From Methanococcoides alaskense (GTDB lineage: Archaea > Halobacteriota > Methanosarcinia > Methanosarcinales > Methanosarcinaceae), in NCBI RefSeq assembly GCF_027594145.1, contig NZ_JAQFFK010000003.1:310001-374000 (forward strand): a stretch of DNA of 64,000 nt, given 5' to 3'. The notes beneath the pieces are model-generated. The model did no database searches, was not told where the DNA came from, and saw nothing but the letters and a program-made list of their open reading frames with translations. The translations under genes and the position numbers were made by a program. Shown one piece after another: positions 35,682 through 44,460 of this stretch (within the stretch, counting starts at the first letter, position 1; every line of letters begins with the position of its first letter).

Positions 35682-37154
35682 ATGGCAAGGTTAGAAATAA
35701 TTCTATTAGGAGCTGCTATTTTCATCTTTGCTTTTGCAGGTGTTTTTGCCGGCATGGGGTATAGTGGGAATGAAGCTATTGCTACTCACTATATGACCGA
35801 GGGAGAATGGTCCGATTCAAGCTGTGGTGGTTGTCACTTTACAGCACCTGACCATGTGGCTACCAATACCCATATCCAGAGGGATATTGGGGAATGGGAA
35901 CCACTGACCAATTTTGATATCGAGGTCGAAGGTGAAGCTGAATGGGTGAAGAACTTTGGTGCTTATCATCCAGGTGGCGGAGTGCTTGATGAGTATGGTG
36001 TGGATGCAGATTGTATGATCTGTCATGAGCAGTATGGCGAATATGATTTTGATGCTCGTGCTGAGTCGTTTGCTGCAGGCGATTTTGAAAACGCGAATGC
36101 TGCAGCAATGGAAGCTGCAAATGTTAAAGTGCAACAGGATACTATTCGTAAGATCACTTACGTGGGAAATGCTGTGACCCCGCTTCCATTGTTGTTATTA
36201 TTCCACGATTCTGTTAATGGTGCACCTGTTAAGGAATCCTGTTCTGATAACTGTCATGTTACAAATGTGGAGACCACTGCTGTTACATGGGCATCAGAGG
36301 ATTACCATAAGTTCGATGCACATGCAGATGTAAATTGTGTGGAATGTCATGAGATATCCCAGTCCAGTATGTTCGTTAAGCAGGACCTTGAAAATATACA
36401 TGAGATCGAGGCAGAAACGAAGAGCTGTGCTGATCCTGGTTGCCATGAAGGTATTTCACATGGACCTATAGTCGATGCACACGAGACTGTTGCATGCGAG
36501 TCCTGTCATATTCCAGCCCTTCCAGGCGGAGATCTTGGTGGTGTGACCCCACTTGCTTCATTTGACTGGTCTAATGGGGAAAGGGTAGATTCCTACAAGG
36601 ATGATAGCTTCGAACCGGTTCTTGCATGGTCCAATGGACTTGAAGGGCATGATTTGCCTGCCACTGATGGTAGGGGTGAAGCTGGTGTTCTTCTTGAACC
36701 GTTCAATGTTGTGACTGGTATCTGGTGGGATGCTGGCATTAACAGTGATATCGTCAATTCACCAAATACCAGTATGGGGCTAGGTGATGCGATACCTGTG
36801 TCAGATGTTAAGGCTGCAGATTCCAATGATGATGGTGTTGTAACCGTTGATGAAATGAGAAGCTTTGATGGGGGTATCGATGGTAATGCAGATTATCCGA
36901 ATGCGGTTCTTAGGACAGTTGAGCTTTACTACAAGCTGAGCCATAATATCGCAAGCTCGGAAGTAGGTCTTGCAGATCCTCTTGCTTGTGCGGATTGTCA
37001 TGGATCAACTGCGGATGCTATCGATTGGGAGTCCATTGGGTTCATTTCGGATCCTGCAGAGACCGACCCTCCAACTGATTTCACATTAAAGGATATTGGC
37101 GTGACCATTCCTGGAGCAAAGCCTCCTGAGGTTGAAAGGGAGCCTGCATTCTAA
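35682..37154 (+). CDS. mmcA: Multiheme c-type cytochrome MmcA
   Basis: 490 residues. N-terminal signal/anchor (LEIILLGAAIFIFAFAGVFAG). Heme sites: five CxxCH (CGGCH, CMICH, CVECH, CESCH, CADCH) plus two wider ones, CSDNCH (CX3CH) and CADPGCH (CX4CH), so up to seven hemes. This matches the heptaheme MmcA of Methanosarcina, which accepts or donates electrons at the Rnf complex on the outer membrane face and can reduce external acceptors. Directly upstream of rnfC. Confidence 0.95.
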   Translation: MARLEIILLGAAIFIFAFAGVFAGMGYSGNEAIATHYMTEGEWSDSSCGGCHFTAPDHVATNTHIQRDIGEWEPLTNFDIEVEGEAEWVKNFGAYHPGGGVLDEYGVDADCMICHEQYGEYDFDARAESFAAGDFENANAAAMEAANVKVQQDTIRKITYVGNAVTPLPLLLLFHDSVNGAPVKESCSDNCHVTNVETTAVTWASEDYHKFDAHADVNCVECHEISQSSMFVKQDLENIHEIEAETKSCADPGCHEGISHGPIVDAHETVACESCHIPALPGGDLGGVTPLASFDWSNGERVDSYKDDSFEPVLAWSNGLEGHDLPATDGRGEAGVLLEPFNVVTGIWWDAGINSDIVNSPNTSMGLGDAIPVSDVKAADSNDDGVVTVDEMRSFDGGIDGNADYPNAVLRTVELYYKLSHNIASSEVGLADPLACADCHGSTADAIDWESIGFISDPAETDPPTDFTLKDIGVTIPGAKPPEVEREPAF

Positions 37155-37167
37155 GGAGTTGATTGTC

Positions 37168-38529
37168 GTGACGAATGTATATGTTATGGAAAAGATCCCT
37201 GAAAAGATCATAATTCCCTTGAAACAGCACGATGGGTGTCTTTGTACACCTCTTGTGAGCAAAGGGGATATGGTGGCAATGGGACAGAAGATCGGGGAGT
37301 GCGAATGTTATGATTCGGCTTCCATCCATTCAAGTGTTTGCGGAGAGGTTATCTCTATCGAAGAGGCTGCTAATCCGAATGGAACAAAAGTGAACAGTGT
37401 TATCATACAGCCGACTGAAGATGTCGAATGTGTTGATTTTACACCGGTAAAGGATGTTTCTGCATCTAAACTCGTGGATGTTATCAAGGATGCTGGTATC
37501 GTAGAACACTATGGCACTCCTACTCATAAGGTCCTGAAACCGGAAGGGAAGCAGATCGATACAGTTCTGATAAACGCAACTTCTTCGGAATGGATTGGCG
37601 GGCACTATGATACATCTGCACAGTATGCCTTCCAGATGATCGGTGCTTTGAAGTTGCTGATGAAGGCTGCAGGTGCTTCAAAAGGTGCGGTCGTGCTAAG
37701 AAATGATGACCTTGAGTCAATTAGTGCTTTTGACCACCTGAGAGTCGATGGTAAGTTGTTGACAGTTGCTCCTTTGATGGGTAAGCGAAAACTCAGCTAT
37801 TACTTCAAGGACCAGGGCTCAGACATCATAGTGGTTTCCCAGGAACGCATTTATGGTCAGAAGATCCTTGACCTTTTGACCTATAATCTGACCGGAAGAA
37901 GAGTTTCGTTCTGTTGTGATCCTACTGATGTAGGTGTTGCTATTTGTGGTGTGAAGTCTGCAAAGGCATTGTATGATGCAGTGCATGAAGGCAGACCGTA
38001 CATAGAAACAGTAGTTTCCGTTTCCGGTAAGGTCAATAGCCCAAAGAAGATCCTGGTCAAGATCGGTACTCCTTTCAAGGATGTTATCGATGCATGTGGT
38101 GGTTACATGGGTGATACGGGCAAACTCATTGCAAATGGTGCTGTCACAGGTGTGGCACAGTACACCGATGATGTCCCGGTTACCAAGATGACAACTTCTA
38201 TTACGGTTTTGTCCGCAGATGAGGTCATAAGGGATGTGTCAATTGACTGTACTCACTGTGCAAGATGTGTGGATGTTTGTCCTGTGGACCTTATTCCAAG
38301 CAGGATAACTGCTTTTGCAGACCAGGGTCGTTTCGATGAGTGTCGCCAGATGAATATTTTGAATTGTGTGGAATGTGGCAGATGCTCAGCTGTCTGTCCT
38401 TCCAAGATACATTTGTTACAGCTTATCAGATATGCAAAGAATTCCATTGAGAATGCATATGAAGACCTTTCTTCAAAGGAATCTCCTGCGAATCTGAAAT
38501 TAGGCTGCGGCTGTAGCGGAGGTAACTAA
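37168..38529 (+). CDS. rnfC: Rnf complex subunit RnfC
   Basis: 453 residues from GTG 37168, which has AAGGAG nine bases upstream; the open frame extends into mmcA, and ATG 37186 is an alternative. NADH-dehydrogenase-like flavin/SLBB domains, then two 4Fe-4S motifs: CTHCARCVDVCP and CVECGRCSAVCP. The C-terminus is Cys-rich (GCGCSGGN). Peripheral electron-entry subunit; in methanogens without NADH use the donor is probably ferredoxin via RnfB. Confidence 0.95.
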   Translation: MTNVYVMEKIPEKIIIPLKQHDGCLCTPLVSKGDMVAMGQKIGECECYDSASIHSSVCGEVISIEEAANPNGTKVNSVIIQPTEDVECVDFTPVKDVSASKLVDVIKDAGIVEHYGTPTHKVLKPEGKQIDTVLINATSSEWIGGHYDTSAQYAFQMIGALKLLMKAAGASKGAVVLRNDDLESISAFDHLRVDGKLLTVAPLMGKRKLSYYFKDQGSDIIVVSQERIYGQKILDLLTYNLTGRRVSFCCDPTDVGVAICGVKSAKALYDAVHEGRPYIETVVSVSGKVNSPKKILVKIGTPFKDVIDACGGYMGDTGKLIANGAVTGVAQYTDDVPVTKMTTSITVLSADEVIRDVSIDCTHCARCVDVCPVDLIPSRITAFADQGRFDECRQMNILNCVECGRCSAVCPSKIHLLQLIRYAKNSIENAYEDLSSKESPANLKLGCGCSGGN

Positions 38530-38530
38530 T

Positions 38531-39460
38531 ATGACCTTTACGATCTCAGCTCCACCTCATAAGAAAGAAAATATCACTTTTAAGAAGATAATGTGGGCAA
38601 AGGTCCTTGCTCTTATGCCTGTAGTCCTTTTGTCCGTATATTTGTTCGGTCTTCCTGCCATAGGGCTGGTGGCTGCAAGTATCTTTGCAGCGATAGCGAC
38701 CGAAGCAGCTATACAGAAAGCATTTGGCCAGAAGATAACTATCGCCGACGGACATGCAGTGTTGATCGGTCTGATGGTAGCTATGATAATTCCACCGGAA
38801 GTTCCCCTCTGGATACCTATGATAGGAACTGTTTTTGCTGTTGGTATTGGAAAGCATGCTTTTGGGGGCATTGGTTCCTATATTTTCAATCCAGTCCTCG
38901 CTGCATGGATTTTCCTGTCGTTGGCATGGGGTTCAATAATGGCTCCTGCATCCTATCCTCAGACAAGTGTCTTATTTGAGCTGGTTCTTGAGAATGGGGC
39001 AGGGGTAATGGCTGGAGTGTCACCTTTCTTCATTTTACTTGCAGGTGCAGTCCTTATATTTCGCAGGTACATCGAATGGAGAATTCCTGTGGCTTTCTTT
39101 GTGACAACGGTACTGCTCGCATTCTTACTGGGTGACAGTCTGTCCTATGTTGTTCTTGGGGTTGTAGTGTTTGGTGTTCTTTTCATAGCGACCGATACTT
39201 CAACTTCACCCACGACAAAGAACGGTCGTGTGATCTATGGTATCGTTTGTGGTGTTCTTGTAGTTGTATATGGGCACTTTGCAAATTATGTAGATGGGAC
39301 TTTCTATGGTCTGTTCCTTGCAAACTGTGTTGCTTCACTGATCGATAACAATACCCTTCCGGCATCATACGGTACTGAGACATTCTTACAACGTAAGTAC
39401 AGGAGCATTGTTTCAAAGATGCCTTTCAAGGACCGTCTGGAGGTGTTCTTAGATGACTGA
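38531..39460 (+). CDS. rnfD: Rnf complex subunit RnfD
   Basis: 309 residues, about ten membrane helices. The conserved ATDTSTSPTTKNGR segment (residues ~219-232) matches the covalent-FMN site region of RnfD/NqrB. Overlaps rnfG by 8 bp. Confidence 0.94.
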   Translation: MTFTISAPPHKKENITFKKIMWAKVLALMPVVLLSVYLFGLPAIGLVAASIFAAIATEAAIQKAFGQKITIADGHAVLIGLMVAMIIPPEVPLWIPMIGTVFAVGIGKHAFGGIGSYIFNPVLAAWIFLSLAWGSIMAPASYPQTSVLFELVLENGAGVMAGVSPFFILLAGAVLIFRRYIEWRIPVAFFVTTVLLAFLLGDSLSYVVLGVVVFGVLFIATDTSTSPTTKNGRVIYGIVCGVLVVVYGHFANYVDGTFYGLFLANCVASLIDNNTLPASYGTETFLQRKYRSIVSKMPFKDRLEVFLDD

Positions 39461-40025
39461 TTCCAATAAAGATATTGTAATAATTATAGGTAAATTGGTA
39501 TTGATCTCGGTCATTGCTTCAGCCCTTCTGGCTGTGACCTTTGTGCCTACGAATGAACAATTGAAGAAGAACTATGCAGAAGCAAGGACATCTACTCTTG
39601 CAGAGGTCATGCCCTCCGCAGCAGAGTTCGAGGCAATATATGGTGACACTGTCATAAATGACGAGGGTGACAAGGAGATCCTCTATTATCGTGCAAAGGA
39701 TGGTTCCGGTAATCTCGTAGGATATGCTTTCTTCAGAAAACAAGTAGGCGCTCAGGGACTTATCGAAGTGGCAGGCGGTGTTGACTCTTCGTTCAATGCA
39801 ATTACCGGTATAGGCATCATGGCTCATACTGAGACTCCCGGACTTGGTTCTAAGATCGCTGATGATCCCTTCAAGAGCCAGTTCACCAATGTGAAGGTTG
39901 CAGATCTCAGCCTTTCAAAGTCAGGTGGGGCTATTGATTCTATCACAGGTGCTACGATATCCTCGCAGGCAGTAATAGATGCCCTGAATGAACAGGTTGG
40001 AGACATTAAAGTGGCAGAGGCCTAA
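39453..40025 (+). CDS. rnfG: Rnf complex subunit RnfG (FMN-binding)
   Basis: 190 residues. One N-terminal membrane helix (IIIGKLVLISVIASALLAVTF) and an extracytoplasmic FMN-binding domain. The flavinylation motif is SITGATISS (Thr for covalent FMN, residues ~167-175). Substrate of the ApbE encoded upstream. Confidence 0.95.
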   Translation: MTDSNKDIVIIIGKLVLISVIASALLAVTFVPTNEQLKKNYAEARTSTLAEVMPSAAEFEAIYGDTVINDEGDKEILYYRAKDGSGNLVGYAFFRKQVGAQGLIEVAGGVDSSFNAITGIGIMAHTETPGLGSKIADDPFKSQFTNVKVADLSLSKSGGAIDSITGATISSQAVIDALNEQVGDIKVAEA

Positions 40026-40039
40026 ACGGAGGTGTAGAT

Positions 40040-40651
40040 ATGGATCCCTTAAGTGAATTTATTCGTGGAATTACAAAAGATAATCCTATATTTGGTCTGG
40101 TATTGGGTCTCTGTCCTACACTGGCAGTTACCACATCCATTGACAATGCGATCGGTATGTCAGCAGGGACAGCATTTGTTCTGATCTGTTCCAACCTCAT
40201 GGTATCAGGTTTGAGGAAGCAGATCCCTGCTGCTGTAAGATTGCCGATATTCATTTTGATAATCGCAACATTCGTTTCCATTGTAAAGATGGTCATGGAA
40301 GCTTATTTCCCGTCGATGTTTGCGGCATTAGGTGTGTTCATTCCCCTGATAGTCGTGAACTGTATCATCATCGGTCGTGCGGAAGCTTATGCTAATAAGA
40401 ACAATATGTTCTATTCATTGATCGATGCTTTAGGAAGTTCTGCAGGTTTCCTTCTTGTGCTGGTACTGATCGGTGGGATAAGGGAGCTTCTCGGAACCGG
40501 TGGGATCGCGATCTTTGGAACTCAGCTTTTAAGCATTCCTATCAATCCGATAACCTTCATGATACTGTCACCAGGAGCATTTTTGACAATAGGTATTCTC
40601 ATGGCAATAGTAAATCACATAAGAGCAAAGAAGCTTGCAAGGGGTGGCTAA
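40040..40651 (+). CDS. rnfE: Rnf complex subunit RnfE
   Basis: 203 residues, six membrane helices; LGLCPTLAVTTSIDNAIGM and IPLIVVNCIIIGRAEAYA are RnfE signatures, the Cys residues matching the intramembrane 2Fe-2S cluster shared with RnfA. GGAGGTG precedes the start. Confidence 0.95.
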   Translation: MDPLSEFIRGITKDNPIFGLVLGLCPTLAVTTSIDNAIGMSAGTAFVLICSNLMVSGLRKQIPAAVRLPIFILIIATFVSIVKMVMEAYFPSMFAALGVFIPLIVVNCIIIGRAEAYANKNNMFYSLIDALGSSAGFLLVLVLIGGIRELLGTGGIAIFGTQLLSIPINPITFMILSPGAFLTIGILMAIVNHIRAKKLARGG

Positions 40652-40652
40652 T

Positions 40653-41243
40653 ATGGTCGCTGACGCAAGTCTTTTCCAGATATTCATGGATGGTGTGTTC
40701 ATCAAGAACTTCCTTATCATCCAGTTCCTTGGTCTGTGTTCCTTTGTAGGTGTGACCAAGGATACAAAGAGTGCTGCGGGCATGTCCGGAGCTGTCATTT
40801 TCGTAATGACGCTGGCAGCGACAGTGTCTTTCCTTATCTATAACTTTGTGCTCGTTCCACTAAAGCTAGAGTTCCTTGATCTTATTAGCTTCATTGTGGT
40901 AATTGCAGCACTTGTACAGCTTGTAGAGTTCGTTGTAAGGAAGAATGTACCTTCACTTTATCGTTCACTAGGTATCTACCTGCCTCTTATTACGACAAAT
41001 TGTGCAGTTCTCGGTGTAGTATTGCTCAATGTTCTGAATGAATACTCTTTCATACAGAGTGTCGTTTTCGGCGCTTCGGCAGGTCTTGGTTATGCACTGG
41101 TAATGTTGATGATGTCCGGCATCAGAGAAAGGACTACTCTTGTGAACGTCCCGTCATCAATGCGTGGTTTACCCCATGCGTTCCTTATTGCGACAATGCT
41201 GTCTATGGCATTTGTTAACTACTTTGGAGTGATCCCCTTATGA
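40653..41243 (+). CDS. rnfA: Rnf complex subunit RnfA
   Basis: 196 residues from ATG 40653. Six membrane helices, inverted-topology paralogue of RnfE; LGLCSFVGVTKDTKSAAGM and LPLITTNCAVLGVVLLN carry the conserved cysteines. Overlaps the rnfB start by four bases. Confidence 0.95.
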   Translation: MVADASLFQIFMDGVFIKNFLIIQFLGLCSFVGVTKDTKSAAGMSGAVIFVMTLAATVSFLIYNFVLVPLKLEFLDLISFIVVIAALVQLVEFVVRKNVPSLYRSLGIYLPLITTNCAVLGVVLLNVLNEYSFIQSVVFGASAGLGYALVMLMMSGIRERTTLVNVPSSMRGLPHAFLIATMLSMAFVNYFGVIPL

Positions 41244-42037
41244 GTCTGACTACATTGATAATTCAGGCAATGGCCACCCTTGGTGGTCTTGGCCTTGTTA
41301 TAGGCATCATGCTGATCGCAGCATCAAGGATGTTCAAGGTCGAGACAAATCCTCTTGTTGAGGAGGTCGTTGAGATCCTGCCAGGTGCAAATTGCGGTGC
41401 TTGTGGTTATGCGGGATGTGCAGACTTTGCGGAGAAGGTAGTTGCTGAAGATGCACCTCTTGATGGCTGTCCTGTTGGAGGTTTTGATACTGCTAAGGCG
41501 ATCGGTGCTATCATTGGTCAGGAAGTTTCAGAATCCGAGAAGGAATATCCATATGTCAGATGTGGTGGTGGTATCCGCTGTGTCGACAGGTTCGATTATG
41601 TAGGTATTGAAGATTGTACTGCTGTCATCATGCTTTCAGATGGTGAAAAGGGCTGTAATTACGGCTGTATGGGCCGCGGTACCTGTGTTCGTGCATGTCC
41701 ATTCGGTGCTATTTCCATTGACGAGAACCGCCTTCCATCTGTGAATAAGAACCTCTGTACGAGCTGTGGTCTTTGTCTCGCAGCATGTCCAAACGATATT
41801 CTGATGTTTGCAAAGGACTCTGAGCGAGTTCATGTCCAGTGCAATTCACATGACAAAGGAAAGGCCGTAAAGGCTGTCTGTGAAGTTGGATGTATTGGCT
41901 GTAAGATATGTGAGAAGAACTGTCCTGAAGATGCTATCAAGGTTACGAATTTCCTTGCAGAGATCGATCAGGATAAATGTACTGCTTGTGGTATATGTGT
42001 CGAGAAATGTCCGCAGAACTGTATTGAAATGAGATAA
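41240..42037 (+). CDS. rnfB: Rnf complex subunit RnfB (polyferredoxin)
   Basis: 265 residues. N-terminal membrane helix, then a 4Fe-4S motif CGACGYAGCADF, then four further cluster motifs: CMGRGTCVRACP, CTSCGLCLAACP, CIGCKICEKNCP and CTACGICVEKCP. Takes electrons from ferredoxin into the complex. Last of the six rnf genes. Confidence 0.96.
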   Translation: MSLTTLIIQAMATLGGLGLVIGIMLIAASRMFKVETNPLVEEVVEILPGANCGACGYAGCADFAEKVVAEDAPLDGCPVGGFDTAKAIGAIIGQEVSESEKEYPYVRCGGGIRCVDRFDYVGIEDCTAVIMLSDGEKGCNYGCMGRGTCVRACPFGAISIDENRLPSVNKNLCTSCGLCLAACPNDILMFAKDSERVHVQCNSHDKGKAVKAVCEVGCIGCKICEKNCPEDAIKVTNFLAEIDQDKCTACGICVEKCPQNCIEMR

Positions 42038-42049
42038 GGAGTGAGTTGA

Positions 42050-42382
42050 ATGACATATAAGACTTCTATAGGATTCAACGAGAACATTGTGGCAGTATTG
42101 TGTTATCTTGGATTCTGGATGACTGGTGTTTTGTTCCTTTTCGTTGAAAAGGAGAATAAGTTCGTTCGTTTCCATGCAATTCAGTCAGCAATGGTCTTCA
42201 TGATCCTTACTGCGATCGTCTTCCTCATTGGATGGGTTCCATACGTTGGCTGGTTACTTGCAGATTTTGTAGGTTTCTTTTCCCTTTTCCTTTGGGCATT
42301 GTTCATGTTCATGGCATGGAGAGGTTCAAGGCTCAAAGTACCTGTCATTGGAAAGATCGCATACAACTATGTTTACCAGTGA
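42050..42382 (+). CDS. DUF4870-like membrane protein of the rnf operon
   Basis: 110 residues, about four hydrophobic segments. GFNENIVAVLCYLGFWMTGVL and ENKFVRFHAIQSAMVF match DUF4870/Tic20-like proteins. It starts 12 bp after rnfB, and a similar gene follows rnfB in Methanosarcina (from memory), so it is likely an accessory subunit. Confidence 0.85.
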   Translation: MTYKTSIGFNENIVAVLCYLGFWMTGVLFLFVEKENKFVRFHAIQSAMVFMILTAIVFLIGWVPYVGWLLADFVGFFSLFLWALFMFMAWRGSRLKVPVIGKIAYNYVYQ

Positions 42383-42544
42383 GTCCGGATCTTTCCGGTC
42401 TCAATTCCAATTTTCATGTGCATCTTGCACATGACCTTTGTTTATTTTTTATGAACTATGGTCTTTCTCACGAAAGATTAAAAAGTATTATCAACCTTAT
42501 TCCTGCATCGTTAATCCAATTCGCAATTGAATGGAGGGTTCTAA

Positions 42545-43501
42545 ATAAAAGAAGAGATATGGATCGAAAAATACAGGCCTTTTAAGCTTGAAGATGTCGT
42601 AGGTCAAAAAGAGACAACTGAAAGGCTGATATCCTATGTAAGGTCTGGAAATCTTCCTCACTTATTGTTCTCAGGTCCTCCGGGAGTAGGCAAGACCGCC
42701 ACTGCAGTCTCAATTGCAAGGGAACTTTTTAAAGATGACTGGCGTGAGAACTTCACAGAGCTTAATGCATCGGACGAGCGTGGTATCGATGTGGTCAGGA
42801 CCAAGATCAAGAATTTTGCAAAAACCTCTCCTATCGGTGGTGCGAATTTCAAGATCATCTTCCTTGATGAAGCCGATGCATTGACCTCTGATGCACAATC
42901 CGCTTTGCGCCGTACAATGGAAAAATATACAAGTAACTGTCGTTTCATTCTTTCCTGCAATTACTCTTCAAAGATAATCGAACCAATTCAGTCAAGATGT
43001 GCAGTTTACAGGTTCCGCCACCTTGCAGATGATTCCGTTGGTGAACGATGTCGCCATGTGGCTGAAAAAGAGGGTCTTACCATCGCCGATGATGGGATGG
43101 ATGCTTTGAAGTATGTTGCACAGGGTGACATGAGGAAAGCAATAAATGCACTTCAGGCTGCAGCATTGTTCGATACCACCATTCACAAGGATGCGATCTA
43201 TAGAATAACTGCGACCGCTCATCCGGAAGAGATAGCCGAACTTTTGAAAATAGCTCTTTCAGGAAACTTCATATCTGCACGCAAGAAACTTGATTCTCTA
43301 ATGCTCGAAAAAGGTCTTTCAGGGGAAGATGTTGTAGTGCAGATATATCGTGCCATCTTTGATATGGATGTTTCCGGTAAGAAACTGGTGGCCTTGATGG
43401 ATATGATCGGTGAGGTAGATTTCAGGCTCACTGAAGGTGCCAATGAAAGGATACAGCTCGATGCTCTACTGGCCCATTTTGCACTGGCAGAGGAGCAATA
43501 A
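42545..43501 (+). CDS. rfcS: Replication factor C small subunit, apparent ATA start
   Basis: 318 residues. [19 protein letters not shown] at the N-terminus, Walker [11 protein letters not shown], Walker [14 protein letters not shown] motif (QSRCAV), sensor 1 (FILSCNYSS): AAA+ clamp loader for PCNA. The reading frame is closed by TAA at 42542-42544, and no ATG, GTG or TTG lies between it and the conserved EKYRP block. ATA 42545-42547 follows GGAGGG (42533-42538) at ideal spacing and occupies the place of Met. First conventional start codons are downstream of conserved residues. Sequencing error or a small frameshift (an out-of-frame ATG at 42531) are alternatives. Confidence 0.9.
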   Translation: MKEEIWIEKYRPFKLEDVVGQKETTERLISYVRSGNLPHLLFSGPPGVGKTATAVSIARELFKDDWRENFTELNASDERGIDVVRTKIKNFAKTSPIGGANFKIIFLDEADALTSDAQSALRRTMEKYTSNCRFILSCNYSSKIIEPIQSRCAVYRFRHLADDSVGERCRHVAEKEGLTIADDGMDALKYVAQGDMRKAINALQAAALFDTTIHKDAIYRITATAHPEEIAELLKIALSGNFISARKKLDSLMLEKGLSGEDVVVQIYRAIFDMDVSGKKLVALMDMIGEVDFRLTEGANERIQLDALLAHFALAEEQ

Positions 43502-43504
43502 GGA

Positions 43505-44011
43505 ATGCCTTTCGAGGAGCAATTAATTGAACTTCTTGTTAGCATCCCTTCCTGGTTTGCAACCATCATCCTGAGTGCTCTGCCTATTTCTGAGCTACGT
43601 GGTTCAATTCCGATAGCTATTGGTGTCTATGGGCTAGGTCCCATAGAGGCATACTTTTTAGCTGTGTTGGGAAATCTCATCCCTGTGATCCCGCTTTTAC
43701 TTTTTCTGGAGCCGGTTTCGACCTTTCTGAGACGTTTCAAGGTAGGGGATGTGTTCTTCACATGGCTTTTCACAAGGACACGTCAAAAGCATTCTGAACG
43801 TATGGAAAAGTATGGGCCACTTGCTCTGACGCTGTTCGTTGCCATCCCTTTACCGATCACGGGTGCCTGGACCGGTTGTGCAGCAGCGTTCGTATTTGGA
43901 ATAAAGTTCAGGCAAGCTTTACTGTCTATATTTGCAGGATTGTTGATCGCCGGAATTGTGGTCACTCTTGTAACTCTGGCTGGAATGGGTGCCCTTGAGA
44001 TATTGAATTAA
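43505..44011 (+). CDS. COG2426-type small membrane export protein
   Basis: 168 residues with about five membrane helices. ILSALPISELRGSIPIAIGVYGL and LALTLFVAIPLPITGAWTGC match the family annotated as small multidrug export protein; real substrate unknown. Starts 3 bp after the rfcS stop, so co-transcribed. Confidence 0.87.
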   Translation: MPFEEQLIELLVSIPSWFATIILSALPISELRGSIPIAIGVYGLGPIEAYFLAVLGNLIPVIPLLLFLEPVSTFLRRFKVGDVFFTWLFTRTRQKHSERMEKYGPLALTLFVAIPLPITGAWTGCAAAFVFGIKFRQALLSIFAGLLIAGIVVTLVTLAGMGALEILN

Positions 44012-44028
44012 AAAATAGTGGGGAAGGT

Positions 44029-44250
44029 TCAATAGCGTGGCTTTGTGATCATTTCGTAAGCCAGTTTTATATCTTCCTCTTTTACTGTTTTTCTTCCTGC
44101 ATGATTGGCGTATATTATTGCTTCCTTTGATATTTTTATCCCGTATGCTTCTATTATTTCCAAAAGGGCGGTTGCTGCAGGTTCGCTAACTCTTTCTGCA
44201 TCTGCACTGCGTATCAACCTTTCTACGGAAGCCAATGGTAGTATTGTCAT
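44029..44250 (-). CDS. Archaeal histone (HMf type)
   Basis: 73 residues, a single histone fold: LPLASVERLIRSADAERVSE (helix 1), AATALLEIIEAYGIKISKEAIIYANHAGRKTV (long helix 2 and loop), EEDIKLAYEMI (helix 3). Wraps DNA as dimers/tetramers. Convergent with the membrane protein gene, divergent from RPA. Confidence 0.94.
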   Translation of the reverse strand: MTILPLASVERLIRSADAERVSEPAATALLEIIEAYGIKISKEAIIYANHAGRKTVKEEDIKLAYEMITKPRY

Positions 44251-44460
44251 TCTTTAATCCCCTTATTTCTTTCTTATCGCTTTTTAATTGAATATATGCT
44301 CTTGATTTGGATAATTATATATATATACTTTTGTATTATAAAAAAAGCTGCGTATGCTTGTTCTTTCTAATATTATGGTCCTTAATATTTGTGGGTGTAT
44401 CTTATTTATGGAAGAAATGCTTAGATTATGTGTACTGTCTCACTAAAAAGGGAGAATATT

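Noticed and set aside
42531-42548. Tiny frame ATGGAGGGTTCTAAATAA as the start of rfcS
   Set aside because: It is out of frame with rfcS and stops after five codons. It would need a frameshift, so I kept it only as an alternative to the ATA start.
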